From contig CALNVZ010003429.1 of NCBI GenBank assembly GCA_940671915.1, positions 21,845,143 to 21,909,142 on the forward strand: a stretch of 64,000 nt of DNA, in the 5' to 3' direction. The translations under genes and the position numbers were made by a program. Each line of letters begins with the position of its first letter. Position 1 is the first letter of the stretch. This DNA comes from Paracentrotus lividus. Its lineage: Eukaryota > Echinodermata > Echinoidea > Camarodonta > Echinidae. Under the pieces are notes generated by a model, which saw only the letters and a program-made list of their open reading frames with translations, was not told the origin of the DNA and made no database searches. This document shows positions 35,721-47,362 of the stretch, piece by piece.

Positions 35721-38700
35721 TTGTCTCTCCATCATACACTATTTATATGGGACTAGATAAGTATGAGAGTGAGTATGTATTTAGATAAATAAATTTATTG
35801 TGTTCATTTCAGAAGGTTTCAAAAAGAAATTGGTGCCATTTATTTTAAATTTTTGATAAAATGGTACAGGAATTCATCACCTTTCATGTGATTTATATTG
35901 TAGCTCAAGGGTATTAATCTTACCTTGCACTCAACCTTACATCACTTATCACTACAGATTATTTCCCCATTTTCCTAATAATTGGACACAATTTATGTTT
36001 GTGCCCTTCAGCCGGACACATGTATGCCCATCCAAGACAAAATGAATGTTCCTTTATATGTAGGCCCATCCAGTAAGGATATTCTGGACTGTAGTTTCGT
36101 CATGAAAATTGAAATATTTATATAGATCCAAATTGGGGGTACTCAAATATAAGTCTTGTTCATGTCATTATGTAAGTGATAAATTGAAGAATAAACACAT
36201 ACATGTAAGTAAACTTCTTTCTTTTATGTCATGTCCATTTAATTTTGAAACGTCTGAGTAGTGTAACATCTGAGTGGTGTAACATCTGAGTGATTAGAAT
36301 TCTAAAGTATAATCACTTTCTTGTTTTCTGTTCAGATGAAGAGTTGCTCAAATATGGTTTCCCTGAAGATGTCTGGTAAGTTCTTTTAAATCATAAATCC
36401 CCAAGGTCTTAGTGAATCACTGTTTGATCCTTCAATATATATTCCTGCAACTTGTAAAATAAAGGGATATGAGATTAATGATACTTAGTGATTGCTTTGC
36501 ATTGCCCATTTATAGATTTCATTGGTTATGTTCATTTAATCTATTCTAATTCAAGGACCCTAATAATTGCCACTTCAGAAAAGTATTAATCTTTGGCAGT
36601 GATTTTTACCCCTGTTGTGTGTTTTGTAATTTATGGTCTTGTAGTTTTAAAGATAATGCCAAAGTGTCACCAAATGAGGCATTGTAATCTATGGGTTAAA
36701 ATATGTACCATTTCAACTGATTAACTAGCAAAATATGAGTGGTCTATACAAGACTTTGTGTATTTGAGCTTTAGTCTTGACAAATATACCCTTTGAAATT
36801 ATGATGAACAATATATTTGATTGTTAATTACAGTACAGTTTTATTTACATTGGAAACCACGATTGTATGGACAGGTGTGATGTGCTTTTTGTTACTTGAC
36901 CAACATATTTGTGGTATGGCTGTTGTAAAGAATATAGAGGATTAAATTGTTATCAAAAGACAAAAAAAAAAGAGTGTCACAAATTTCCCCACTTAGTCCA
37001 AACTCGAGAAAATATCTTGACAAAAATATTCGCTTATACCGTCATGCGATTCTATATTGACATGCAGGTTCCACGTTGACAAGTTGTCATCAGCTCATGT
37101 GTATCTGAGATTAAAGAAAGGACAGACGGTCCATGATATTCCTGGTCCTGTCCTGCAAGACTGTGCACAGCTTGTCAAAGCCAACAGTATACAGGGTATG
37201 GCAGTTTATAAATATCATCTTGGTCAATTACAGAGATGCCAAGTTCAAAAAAAAAATTTGCGTGAGATCATTCATATTGTGTTTGAATGCAGTGCACACA
37301 ATTTGTACACAAAGGAGGTGCTCGCACGTTAAACTTGATTCACATAGTATTCTATCTTACATATAACGATCTCCTGCATGGAAACATCGCACTCGCAGGG
37401 ATTGATGCATGACAAAACTGCCAATATTTAGGGTTTAGAGACTCAAAAATGTTCTAAAAATCTATAATAATGCCACTTTTTCTCATTTTGCGTGAGAAAT
37501 AGGGTGTTCTGCGTGAGATCGTGAGATGGACCGGAAATGAGTGATTCTCATGCAAGATGCGTGAGACTTGGTAGCTCTGCAAATATCAGTGTTGGTACAA
37601 TTCTCTGATTGTCTAATACCACACTGGCTAAACCCATTTTGCTTAAATGTGGTCTATTTTCCATTTGGTCTAATACATACTTGTGTAATTATTCTCATGT
37701 AATTTAACGACCGCTTGGTCTAATTGCCAATTCGACTAATTACCATATTGTATAATTACATTGTACATTTTCGTGTAAGTCCCAAATGAATATTTGGTCT
37801 GTTAGTGTAGATGAAATGGTATTAGACTGGGTTCGTAAAGGGTCATTCCATCTGGATTCACCCAATGGGTTACACCCTACCGTCTCAGAATTTGCTCAAA
37901 TTTGGTACACATAAAATTTAACATTACCTTTCCATGAAACAAAAGAAATTAGCGTAAACGGTCCGTCGGTTTCCGAGCTATGGCCCGCCCTTTGTGATCT
38001 GTTTTGGCAAAAGTGGGTGTGACCTTCCATTTCAACGGCACAATGCGCCTGAACTGGTTGACCAATTTTTGTGAAACTGGTACCATTCAAAAGGAAATTC
38101 AAAGAGGAATTCAAAAATGGTATCAAAAATATTATTGGAGCAATTTAAAGTGCTATGACCTTTGACCTTTCCTTTAACCTTGATTTTGACCCCCAGACGA
38201 ATAATATTTTTACTTGATTTTTATGTATGTTAATTGTCAGTATAATATTAACATAACATGTAAATATCTAGGATGATATTTTATTTCTTCACCTTTAAAA
38301 ACTCTTTTAAATGTAATTATCAAAGTTACTGTTACCCCCACATATTGATATTTGTGTTGGTAATGTGTGTACAAGTCTCCTTTATAGGCTTACTTGAATA
38401 CTTCCAAACTGAAGTTAAATCACATTCAATTAAAACAGGATACTAAACTTTTCAGGTAATAAAGGAAACATTAAACACACTAATAATGTATACATGTACG
38501 TAGACTCCATTTGCTTATGAATAGAGACATTTGTTCAGCCCTTTTGATTGGGGTGCAATAGGTATACATACAAATTATCAGAAATCTGCGGTTTTGACAG
38601 AAACAAAATGCTTCCTACATGTAGTCAGCTCTACTGTCCCAAACTGGATACATCCTTGAGATCTTTGAAGCATCAGAAACAGATATGGAATACTTTAATG

Positions 38701-40078
38701 TTATTTGATTGTAATGTTACTTCAGTTTGAAAGTATTCATGTATAATGGAGTCTTGTACACACATTACCAACACAAATATCACTATGTGGGGGTAACAGT
38801 AACTTTGAAAATTACATTTAAAAGAGTTTTTAAAGGTGAAGAAATAAAATATCATCCTAGATATTTACATGTTATGTTAATATTATACTGACAATTAACA
38901 TACATAAAAATCAAGTAAAAATATTATTCGTCAGGGGGTCAAAATCAAGATTAAAGGAAAGGTCAAAGGTCATAGCACTTTAAATTGCTCCAATAATATT
39001 TCTGATACCATTTTTGAATTCCTCTTTGAATTTCCTTTTGAATGGTACCAGTTTCACAAAAATTGGTCAACCAGTTCAGGCGCATTGTGCCGTTGAAATG
39101 GAAGGTCACACCCACTTTTGCCAAAACAAATAAAAAAGGGCGGGCCATAGCTCGGAAACCGACGGACCGTTTACACTATTTTTTTTTGTTTCATGGAAAG
39201 GTAATGTTAAATTTTATGTGTACCAAATTTGAGCAAATTCTGAGACGGAAGGGTGCAAAATTGCACTTTCATTGGGTGAATTGGCATGGAATGACCCTAA
39301 AGCATTAAACACATCGTTTTAGTCATGGTTCAAATTGATGGCAATGGATTCATGGCTGCACTACAGTCCCACACCATTGATATCGTGTTGGCTTTATTTT
39401 CATTTCTCAACAGGTAGCAAAATGAACAACATATCTGTAGTGTACACAGCATGGAGCAATCTAAAGAAGACTGGAGACATGGATGTTGGTCAGGTCGGCT
39501 TCTGGAAAGGGAAAGAGGTGAGAGCAGTAATCTAGCGAGTTGCATATACTACAGTTCACTCCCATTATTATGAGGACTAATTCTCTGCCTGGGTCCTAAT
39601 TTCAAATACCATCAGCCTCATGCCAAAAGCTCTTTTTAGTATGTGTACAATATGAATGAATTTCTTAAATTTTCAGGCCCTTTTGACATACGGCTGCTGA
39701 TATATACCTAGGTAATCAGTGTAATGAGTTTTCATCTACATGTAACTCAACATAATTGGTTTAGTCTGAAGCTGTGATCAGAGATGGAGAAGTAACAAGA
39801 CATTCAGTGGACTCAAATGAAAATGCATAGGGAAAATCTCGGTTGATAGTTATAAAGTCATTGTTATGAAACTGTTTCGAATTTAATCCTTTTAGGTGCT
39901 TTCTGTTATGGTGGAGAAGAAAATCAAAGAGATCGTGAACAGACTCAATAAAACCAAGGAGGAAAGAAAAGCAGATCTGAAATCGCAAAAGAAATGTGAG
40001 ATAGAGAAGAGGGGCTAAACTTTATTAATGTTTATATGATGTGAAAGTTTAATGAAACCGTTTCACATTAAATCCCTT

Positions 40079-40113
<35 letters not shown>

Positions 40114-41201
40114 ATCTCTGTAGGTGCTTTCGGTAATGGTGGAGAAGAAAATCAACGAGATTGTGAACAGACTCAATAAAACCAAGGAGGAGAGGAAACC
40201 TGACCTGAAGCTAGAGAAGGAAATGAGAGATAGAGAGGAGAGGGAAGAGCACAAGAAAGAAATGAGGGAAAAGAGGAAACAAGAAGAGGATCAAATCAAG
40301 CAACAAAAAGCAGAAAAGGAACTGAGGTAAGTTAGTTTCAAGATCTTTTTAGCTCGACCAAGGCTCTGTATAGCGAAGGTTTTGCAGTCATTCAGAAAAA
40401 TGACAATGGCCAGTTAAGATCATTATTGCATACACCTTTTTTTCAAAACGGTGACGATTGACCATTTATAACAATTCCGAACATTTCTTTTACAAAGCCC
40501 CTGAATTTTTTTTTTTTGTTGTTTGGGTACATGTACCTCACCTTTTCAACATTTGTGGATCATGCCCATTTCATATCGACCTCTTCCCCTTTACCTGTTG
40601 AAGTTCAGCGGGTAACTTTACAAGTCAACATTCCCGACTTTACCGGGAAGAACAAAGTACCCTTTCATATCAGCCTCTCTTCCTATTGAACATCTCACTA
40701 ATGAGGGGCTAGGCGAAGCAGGAGTTTGGGCCTAGCCTTGCTAAAACTACAAGGCTGGGGTCATTACAGGCACACCTTTTTTAAAGTGTGGAGGTTAAGT
40801 AGGAAGTTATGCGGGGAAAGGAAATATCCCTTTCATATCGACCAAAGCCTATTTAAGGCAAGCCAACGTGTTCAATGTTCAAATTTTGTCATTGCAATTA
40901 GGTAGGTCTCTCCTTTTGCAATTCAATAAATCAGGGTTCGATATCAGCTTCATTTGACTTCATTGTGAATATTTTCTCTTATTCTGTCTCATTACAGTTA
41001 CACATACAGAAAGAAAATGTGACAAACACTATTCCGTAGAAGATAATAGAACATTGTTTACAGTTTCTTTTCATTTGATTTGACTGTAAATACTTTGCTT
41101 TTTTTTAATTCCACAGGAGCTATACAGGACTCATGAAGGAGGAGAACATGATGTCAAATGCTGAAAACACAGTGGAAGATTTGGAAGATGACTTCATGTG
41201 A
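35721..41201 (+). CDS. CCDC25: Coiled-coil domain-containing protein 25 (exons 2-7)
   Basis: The exons are 35721-35768, 36336-36375, 37068-37195, 39414-39517, 40124-40326 and 41117-41201, all with AG/GT borders and compatible phases. They encode about 201 residues: [111 protein letters not shown], a charged helix rich in Glu/Lys/Arg, and a final [12 protein letters not shown]...DDFM. The order and length match animal CCDC25 (about 208 aa): an NFACT-R (DUF814) domain followed by a coiled coil. In humans the protein has been described as a membrane sensor of extracellular DNA. Exon 1, with only about 9 residues, is missing and may lie upstream of the FEM1 array. Confidence 0.96.
37840..39297. 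mobile_element. 1.46-kb fold-back element in a CCDC25 intron, 4-bp TSD (TAAA)
   Basis: It begins GGGTCATTCCAT and ends with the complement ATGGAATGACCC, with TAAA on both sides. The two arms of about 580-600 bp are near-perfect inverted copies; for example, CGGTCCGTCGGTTTCCGAGC in the left arm is complementary to 39155-39175. The spacer of about 270 bp lies near 38440-38710. Open frames at 37896-38126 and 38963-39308 mirror each other and are artefacts. Transcribed with CCDC25, it would form a very long hairpin. Confidence 0.9.
39896..40018 (+). pseudogene. Duplicated, mutated copy of CCDC25 exon 6
   Basis: The copy keeps a TTTTAG acceptor and reads [20 protein letters not shown], then [14 protein letters not shown], and stops in frame at TAA (40016-40018) after CEIEKRG. 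True exon 6 (40124) reads the same first 30 residues with few changes. The intron flank is duplicated as well (GAAACTGTTTCGAATTTAATCC versus GAAACCGTTTCACATTAAATCC), so the event was a tandem duplication of about 186 bp. Indels after residue 30 destroyed the downstream frame and the donor. If spliced it would truncate CCDC25 within its coiled coil. Confidence 0.85.
40084..40110. repeat. CT microsatellite in the exon 6 polypyrimidine tract
   Basis: About 13 CT units end 13 bases before the TAG acceptor of CCDC25 exon 6. The duplicate exon lacks the run, so its acceptor has a much weaker pyrimidine tract. Length variation here could change exon 6 strength. Confidence 0.85.
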
Positions 41202-41992
41202 CACCAAACGTCATGGTTTGAGATTGAAAACTTTTCTTCAGAGGAATAGATTCAAGATTAAAGATGCCTCCAAACCAAGAAATGACATTTGTCTTTGCAG
41301 AATGTGCCTGGATTTATGCTCTGCGGAATCAGGAGAATTCCTTTAAAGACTTTGTAAGGTACATATTATCATATCCCCTCATTCGGAGCTACTATCTATT
41401 TGCAAATATAACACCCAACTTTACACTTCCGGTATGTGGAATGGGCTCGATTATTGCTTCACTCCGAGTGGCTGCAGGCCTGTGAAACCAACAGTGAAGC
41501 CCAAGCCACCATTGTTTTTCCAAAAATGATTCAGGAATTCTGTTGGTGCATTAGTTTTGGGGGTTTTTTTTAATTCAAATGAATTTGAAGTTTTTGTTTT
41601 TTTTCACTTACATGTATACCATCATATACCAAAGTGAGGTATTTACTTATGTAGTGGTTACTTGCATGAATCGTAATGTTCATACAAGTCGTCAAAACGA
41701 ACCCATATTACACAGGTGCGGGTATAAAGATGTATTGCATGTGACTGTGCTTCTTGGGGGGAAACAACATGGTACATGGCGCCAGGTTCATGCACTAATC
41801 TGTGACGCCGAATTGTGATGTGTGGAGTCCAATGATGCATAACTCGCCCAACGATAGAGAACTTAACCAGAAAAATCTTGTAATGAAAAAAAGGAATAGA
41901 ACATTGACCATATGTGATACTGTGTAATGATCCAACGCCATTCTATGACTTACTTGTGTCAAAATTGAGTAGATTGGGCAAAAGCAACCTAT
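41202..41992. other. CCDC25 3' UTR and downstream flank
   Basis: Sequence after the CCDC25 stop. No second gene recognised. No canonical AATAAA was spotted close to the stop, so the transcript end is not placed. Confidence 0.5.
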
Positions 41993-44003
41993 GGGCTATT
42001 CCACGGTTACTCGCGTTACATTTGGAGACACCTTGACTCATACTTGGAGCTGTAACTCCATTATTATTGATAGGAAGTAAACATCTTTTTATCACAACAA
42101 AGTAGCACATGTCTGACTAATCTTTGTATAAAAACAAACTTGAGAAATTTTATTAATCGCTCCTGGAAATTCTTTAAAATGTGTCGGTTACTCACGTAAA
42201 TCATGATTGTGACATGCAAAAATGAAAAGTCGACAATCATGAAAAGTGTCCTCAACAAGGCTTTTATGGAAGTTGATTAATCTCCATTTCAAAGAAGATA
42301 TTGGGAGACAAAATTTGTATATAATTAAAAAAATAAGAAACACATGGTTTTTACTAGGGGTGCAGATGAAGTGGTTACTCACGTTACGGTTACTCACGTT
42401 ACATTTTTGTCCATGTATGGTCAACAACATAAAAGTCACTAAAAATTCAATAATGTGTGTAGGATTGGCCTTTCTTCTTTACCTCCCTGCTTTTTGATGG
42501 CACAGTGGTATACATGTAATCACTTTAACCGTACACTGCTAAGGGCAGAAAAGTGGCCCATTTCCATGTTTTTCTTTAATTGAGGACTAATTAGGGCACC
42601 TAAACTATGATGAAATGATGAAACAAAATTTAATTTGAAGAAATATAAACAATATAAATTTGAAAATTGGATGATTTGTGAGATTTTTATAACAAAAATA
42701 CGGCTAAAATTGAAAATTGTGCAAAATACCGCTAAATTAATGCACATTTTCGGACTACGCGGACATTTTGAAATTCATGGCTTATGACGCAAATATTTTA
42801 AAAAAACTAAATGAGATAAAACAAAAGTTTCATTTTAGGTTCCTATTATATCATTCTACAAGATTAGATCATAAATTGAGATAAAACTAAATATGTTTGA
42901 TATTGAAAATATTAATAATTCATATAATTTTTTGAAAAATATGACTTTTTGATGATAAATTTTCATCTTGAAACGTCCAAATGTCCTCAAAATTTGAAAA
43001 AAAAAACTCAAACTATTTGAAAATCAAAATTCAATACATATGAAATAATATGATTATTAATTCAATATATGAAATGAAAATCATATTTTTGCTGAATATT
43101 TCAAATTATGGGCTCTAGAATCCCCAAAAAAACTATAAAAAAACCCTCAGCAGTTCACGGGTTAAGGGAATCAATGTATTGTTCGAACACTCTTTAAAGT
43201 TTGGTTTATCTAAACTTTGAGTCTTACTAAAATGCACTCTCGCATTGTGAATACTTCTATTCAATTTGTTGTGTGATTGTATGAACACTGATATTTTGAT
43301 GAAAAAAGAGTCACATCAAAGAGGTGTACCCTCATTTTGCTTTTAATTAAACAAAAATAACTTCACACTCACCACGAGACTTAAAACTTGACATCCCACA
43401 GAAAATGTTACCTAACTTCATAATTTTTACTGGTTACTCACGTTACATGATGGTTACTCACCGTTACACGGTTACTCACGTTACAGTTTTTCTTTATCAT
43501 TTTTATTAAAATGGGTATTTTTTTATGATTTTGATAGTCATCACCGTGTCAAATATTGTTTGAAGAAGAGAATTTAAAGTCCCACCAATTAACTGTGAAG
43601 AATTTTTCTCTCAGAAAACAAAGTCAGTTTTTTGGTTACTCACGTTACATCACCTGAGCGGTTTACAATATTTCTTTTTGAATGAGTACTACAAATTTTC
43701 TTGAAAAGCTGTTGTGTATTTAAGTAATTTGACTCTTCTAAACTTCGAAATATTATAAAGTGTATGATGTTGCAATAACAAAATGGTAATAAGGCATATT
43801 TCATTTTTTACTATTTTTCTTGTATTTTGGTACAGAATGGAAGACACAACTTTCGACCATTTTTTTCCAAAGTATATGAAAATAACTTTTAATTTTTTGT
43901 TCCTGAAACTTATCATGTATGAAGGACTAAAAGTATTTAAAAATTCAAAAAAATATTGAATTTGAATTTTTAAGCTCATGTCCACCAACCTATGGAATTG
44001 CCC
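41993..44003. mobile_element. 2-kb non-autonomous element with GGGCTATTCCACGG ends, 4-bp TSD (CTAT)
   Basis: It starts GGGCTATTCCACGG and its right end read inward is GGGCAATTCCATAGG; CTAT flanks both sides. GGTTACTCACGTTACA or a close variant occurs near 42004 (at the terminus), 42184, 42371, 42385, 43431, 43447, 43464 and 43633. It contains no transposase; the interior is AT-rich with poly-A/T runs. It is the largest member of the family that includes 22434-23762 and 37840-39297. Confidence 0.85.
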
Positions 44004-44239
44004 CTATGTATTTCAACAGTCCAAATAATCTTTTGTCCCTTGTGACTGGACTCTGCAAGGCTTGCCTAAAATGATGAATTCCAGGAAGCCAGGGTGGTGT
44101 GTCACCAAGTCATTCGTAAAGTTAAGAATGACTTTACGAATGACTGGAACGTTTTCTTGGGTGCTATACTAATCACATTCTCGATCATTTAGCACAAAAA
44201 CTAATCACCAGTCATTCGTTAAGTTGTGCGTAACTTATA

Positions 44240-46286
44240 CCGTGTGCAATAAGTATTGTCACCCCTTATATAGAATATACAAAAATGCAGTATAACTCAT
44301 CATTTGACTGAATTTTATTGGTATAAACACATTATTTTTACTTATCATATATCAGTTAACATCAATATTATCTGAAATAGCAATTTAACGGAAATTGTTT
44401 CCCCCTGGGGATCAATAATGCTGGACCCACGATCTGGCCAATTTTTCTAAGCTTGACCCAGTAAAGACGGTCTAGCTGATCGATGCTTATTCTTCAACCC
44501 ATCTTTCCTGGCATTGCTCCAGCGTTGAACCCATCTTGTTGACCCCCAAAGCAGACTTGCTTTCTCTGTGTTTGTTTCCCTTTCTTTTCTCCAAGTTTTA
44601 GCTAATTTAATTGACATTTAATTTTGCTCTCAGTACTTTCCTCCTTTCTCCTGTTATCATTGTCCACTATTTTTCAATGTCAAAAAGGAGGTTTGAGACC
44701 TTTAAATTCTTGGGTGAAAGTTTAAACCATTATAGCTCTACTTATACATATCACACAAAGTTCATCTATGCAGCATACAAAAGGTAACTAAATTCAACAG
44801 CTAAGCTGGCATATTTCTTTGAAAGTCGAAATCATTACTCCCTTAAGGACGTTGGACAGTTGAAACCAAAACCATGACAAGTTCACCAAATTTTGCACAG
44901 AGTTACTTTGGTATCTATGTATGCCAAAAATGCAAAAAATAATATAGGTTCATGTGCTTGATTTTTTGCTACGAACTTTGAAGTTGCCATATTTGGATGG
45001 CATGTAAAGTACGCGTAATTTAAGAAATTGGCCTCTGTTAGACCTCGCAAGTGCAACAAACAAGTAAAAATCGTCATTACTTTGTCAAAACCGTATCAAA
45101 CTTTATCAAACCTTCCCGATTTGTTACAAAGTTTATACCAAAGATGGGTACATTGTTTAAACTGGCACATTTGTACTTATTTTTGAGCCAGCAGCGCCCT
45201 CATGTGGCAAAAAGGGTGCGTAAAATGGCAAAAACCATATCTTAGAGGCTTGGAATCTACAAGAAAATAAAAAAGTATAGTTTAAGGTGCACTTTTTTTT
45301 AAAACCATGACAGTCTCATCAAATTTTGCAAGGTTGTAGAGGGGATCATCATATATATGTAGAAAGTTTTAAAAAGGAGGGTCCATGTGCTCGTTTTCGA
45401 ACTATCGGCGCCCGAATACTCGCAAATCGGGGTGAAAAGTCACAAAAACGCGCCGAAAACGTCCAAAAAGCGTGAAAATCCACTCTAAATTGCACTTGAT
45501 CCAAAATTATGCTCCCAAACATTCAAAATCCATGTCATTTTCATAAAACTTTGCAAAGGTGTAGAGGAATACGTACTCAACGGGTAGAAACATTCAAAAA
45601 AGGGGGTCCATGTGCTCGTTTTTAAGCTATCGGAGCCCGAATAGTTGCGAATTGGCTTGAAAACCACAAGAACGCGCCGAAAACGTCAAACAAGTCGTGG
45701 AATCCAACATATATTACATTTGATTCAAAATCATGCTCTCGAACATTCAAAAGCCATGTCAAGTTCATCAAAATTTGCCAAGTTGTAGAGGAATATAAAC
45801 TAAAAGAGTAGGGACATTAAAAAATGGGGGTCCATGTGCTCGTTTTCAAAATATCGGCGCTGTAATAGTGGCGAGTCGACTTGAAAACCACCGAAACGTG
45901 CCAAAAATACTCAAAATATGAAAATTTTTATCTAATTTTCGACTTATTCAAAATCCTGCTCCCAAACATTTACAATTTATTTCATATCCATCGCAATCTC
46001 TAGAATAACACGAACATGCACCAACATAAATGCATTACATATCTCTGCAAGTAGGTAAATAATGAACAAAAAGAAGGAATAAATAAAATATTTATAAAGT
46101 TCATTTCTTTTAACTCTTTGAACGCTGGATCGCCCACGAGCGCTGTATATTTTTCCATTGTGACCTATTAAATAATGCGCGCCCAGGATGCGCGGTCAAG
46201 ATGCGCAGAAACATAACTGTGCAACGTCCTTAAGTACATATTCAATATAAACACGAAATAGGGATGACGATACTTACTGCACACGG
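44240..46286. mobile_element. TA-flanked element with CCGTGTGCARTAAGTAT ends carrying a tandem array
   Basis: The left end CCGTGTGCAATAAGTATTG and the right end read inward CCGTGTGCAGTAAGTATCG match over about 25 bp and are bounded by TATA on both sides. It encodes no transposase. Its right half holds the 228-bp tandem repeats. TA target and TIR length suit a Tc1/mariner-mobilised carrier. Confidence 0.8.
45302..45975. repeat. Three tandem units of about 228 bp
   Basis: Each unit has CATGTCAAGTTCATCAAA-like, TTGTAGAGGAATA-like, GTCCATGTGCTCGTTTTC, ACTATCGGCGCCCGAATA, AACGCGCCGAAAACGT and ATGCTCCCAAACATTCAAAA words in the same order. A more diverged relative precedes it at 44867-45300. The units are GC-richer than their surroundings. 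Confidence 0.85.
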
Positions 46287-46312
46287 TATAATGACTTGGT
46301 GAAGCACCACCC

Positions 46313-47362
46313 AGGAGTTGTTTCTACCCAAACTTGGTACAAGGAAATTTTACACAGGTTTTTAAAGGCCCAAGTACTCTGTCATCCATGACAGCACAGG
46401 TACTTTTATTTCCAATGTCACAATATAGAGGTATCCCAAAATATAGCACCTACCTGTACATGTACCCCCCCCCCCCCTTACCTTTTCTAACATGTTATTA
46501 CTTGTTTGTGCACCTGCTTATTGTATTGATAGAAATATCAAAGTGTTTAATGTCATTTGGCCAGTTACATTGTCCAGATAAAGATTAAATCTATATAATT
46601 ATGCATTATTGTCTCTGAAATTGATTTATTTTGGTCTTATAATACAGTCTACTCCTGTTTTACTGAGTACAGATACAATATTTCTTTAAAACAAGCCAAT
46701 CCTGCTTTTGCCTTCGTCATGAGATCGGTGAAAGACCATTTCTGTTTTTTAAATCTCATGCTCTCACGCTGGAATTAAAATTTCTCAAACCAAAGCTGTA
46801 TTTCTCCCTTTTTTCTCACACCCTTGCTGCATTTAGCATCTTACATTCTCCTGCCCAATAACCTCTGTGACAATAGTGTACTGAATCACTGTATCTTACC
46901 TCATTTATTGTTGTCAAATAAATTTTAACAAATTTTAAACAGTTCAAAGATAGCATCAGAGAGCTATCATAACCCTAAAAGTGGACTCTGGCCACAAGGA
47001 ATTTGAGCTTTCTGCTGTTGATTTGGTCTACGCGCAGATTGAGCCCGAGTCTTCTTTTTGCTGGGGGTCTGGGCAGGAGAATCTCATGCTTGGGGTTGGA
47101 GTCTCTGACAAGCTGAATCTCCCAGTCCCCAATTCCAAACATATGCTCACCATGTGTCTGTGCCCACATTATAGTGGGAATGGACTGTAATTGAAGAATC
47201 TGAAGTTCTGGTAATGATAAAAAAGAGTCACTTTAAAACCAGAAACTTTTGCATGCATGATACTTTTGAGAATTTTGCAAGGAGGCAAGATTGGTGATAG
47301 AAAATAAGATGCCCACAAAACCAGTTGCGAGCATGGCATTGAACTATATTGATCTAGCACTA
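46313..47362. other. Intergenic, no feature recognised
   Basis: AT-rich sequence with a C run at 46467-46477 and short unsupported frames. 46640-47200 has CAGTCTACTCCTGTTTTACTGAG at one end and GGAATGGACTGTAA at the other, possibly an eroded pogo-like element. Confidence 0.4.

Larger units (their letters stand above)
44092..46312. mobile_element. Outer MITE with GGGTGGTG-ACCAAGTCATT ends, split by a later insertion
   Basis: The left end GGGTGGTGTGTCACCAAGTC pairs with the right end, which read inward is GGGTGGTGCTTCACCAAGTC. The original element was about 175 bp, with an inner palindrome GTCATTCGTAAAGT...ACTTTACGAATGAC. The 44240-46286 element inserted near its right end. Confidence 0.75.

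Noticed and set aside
37896..39308. Mirror-image frames of 60-90 codons
   Set aside because: They are the two arms of one fold-back element read on opposite strands.
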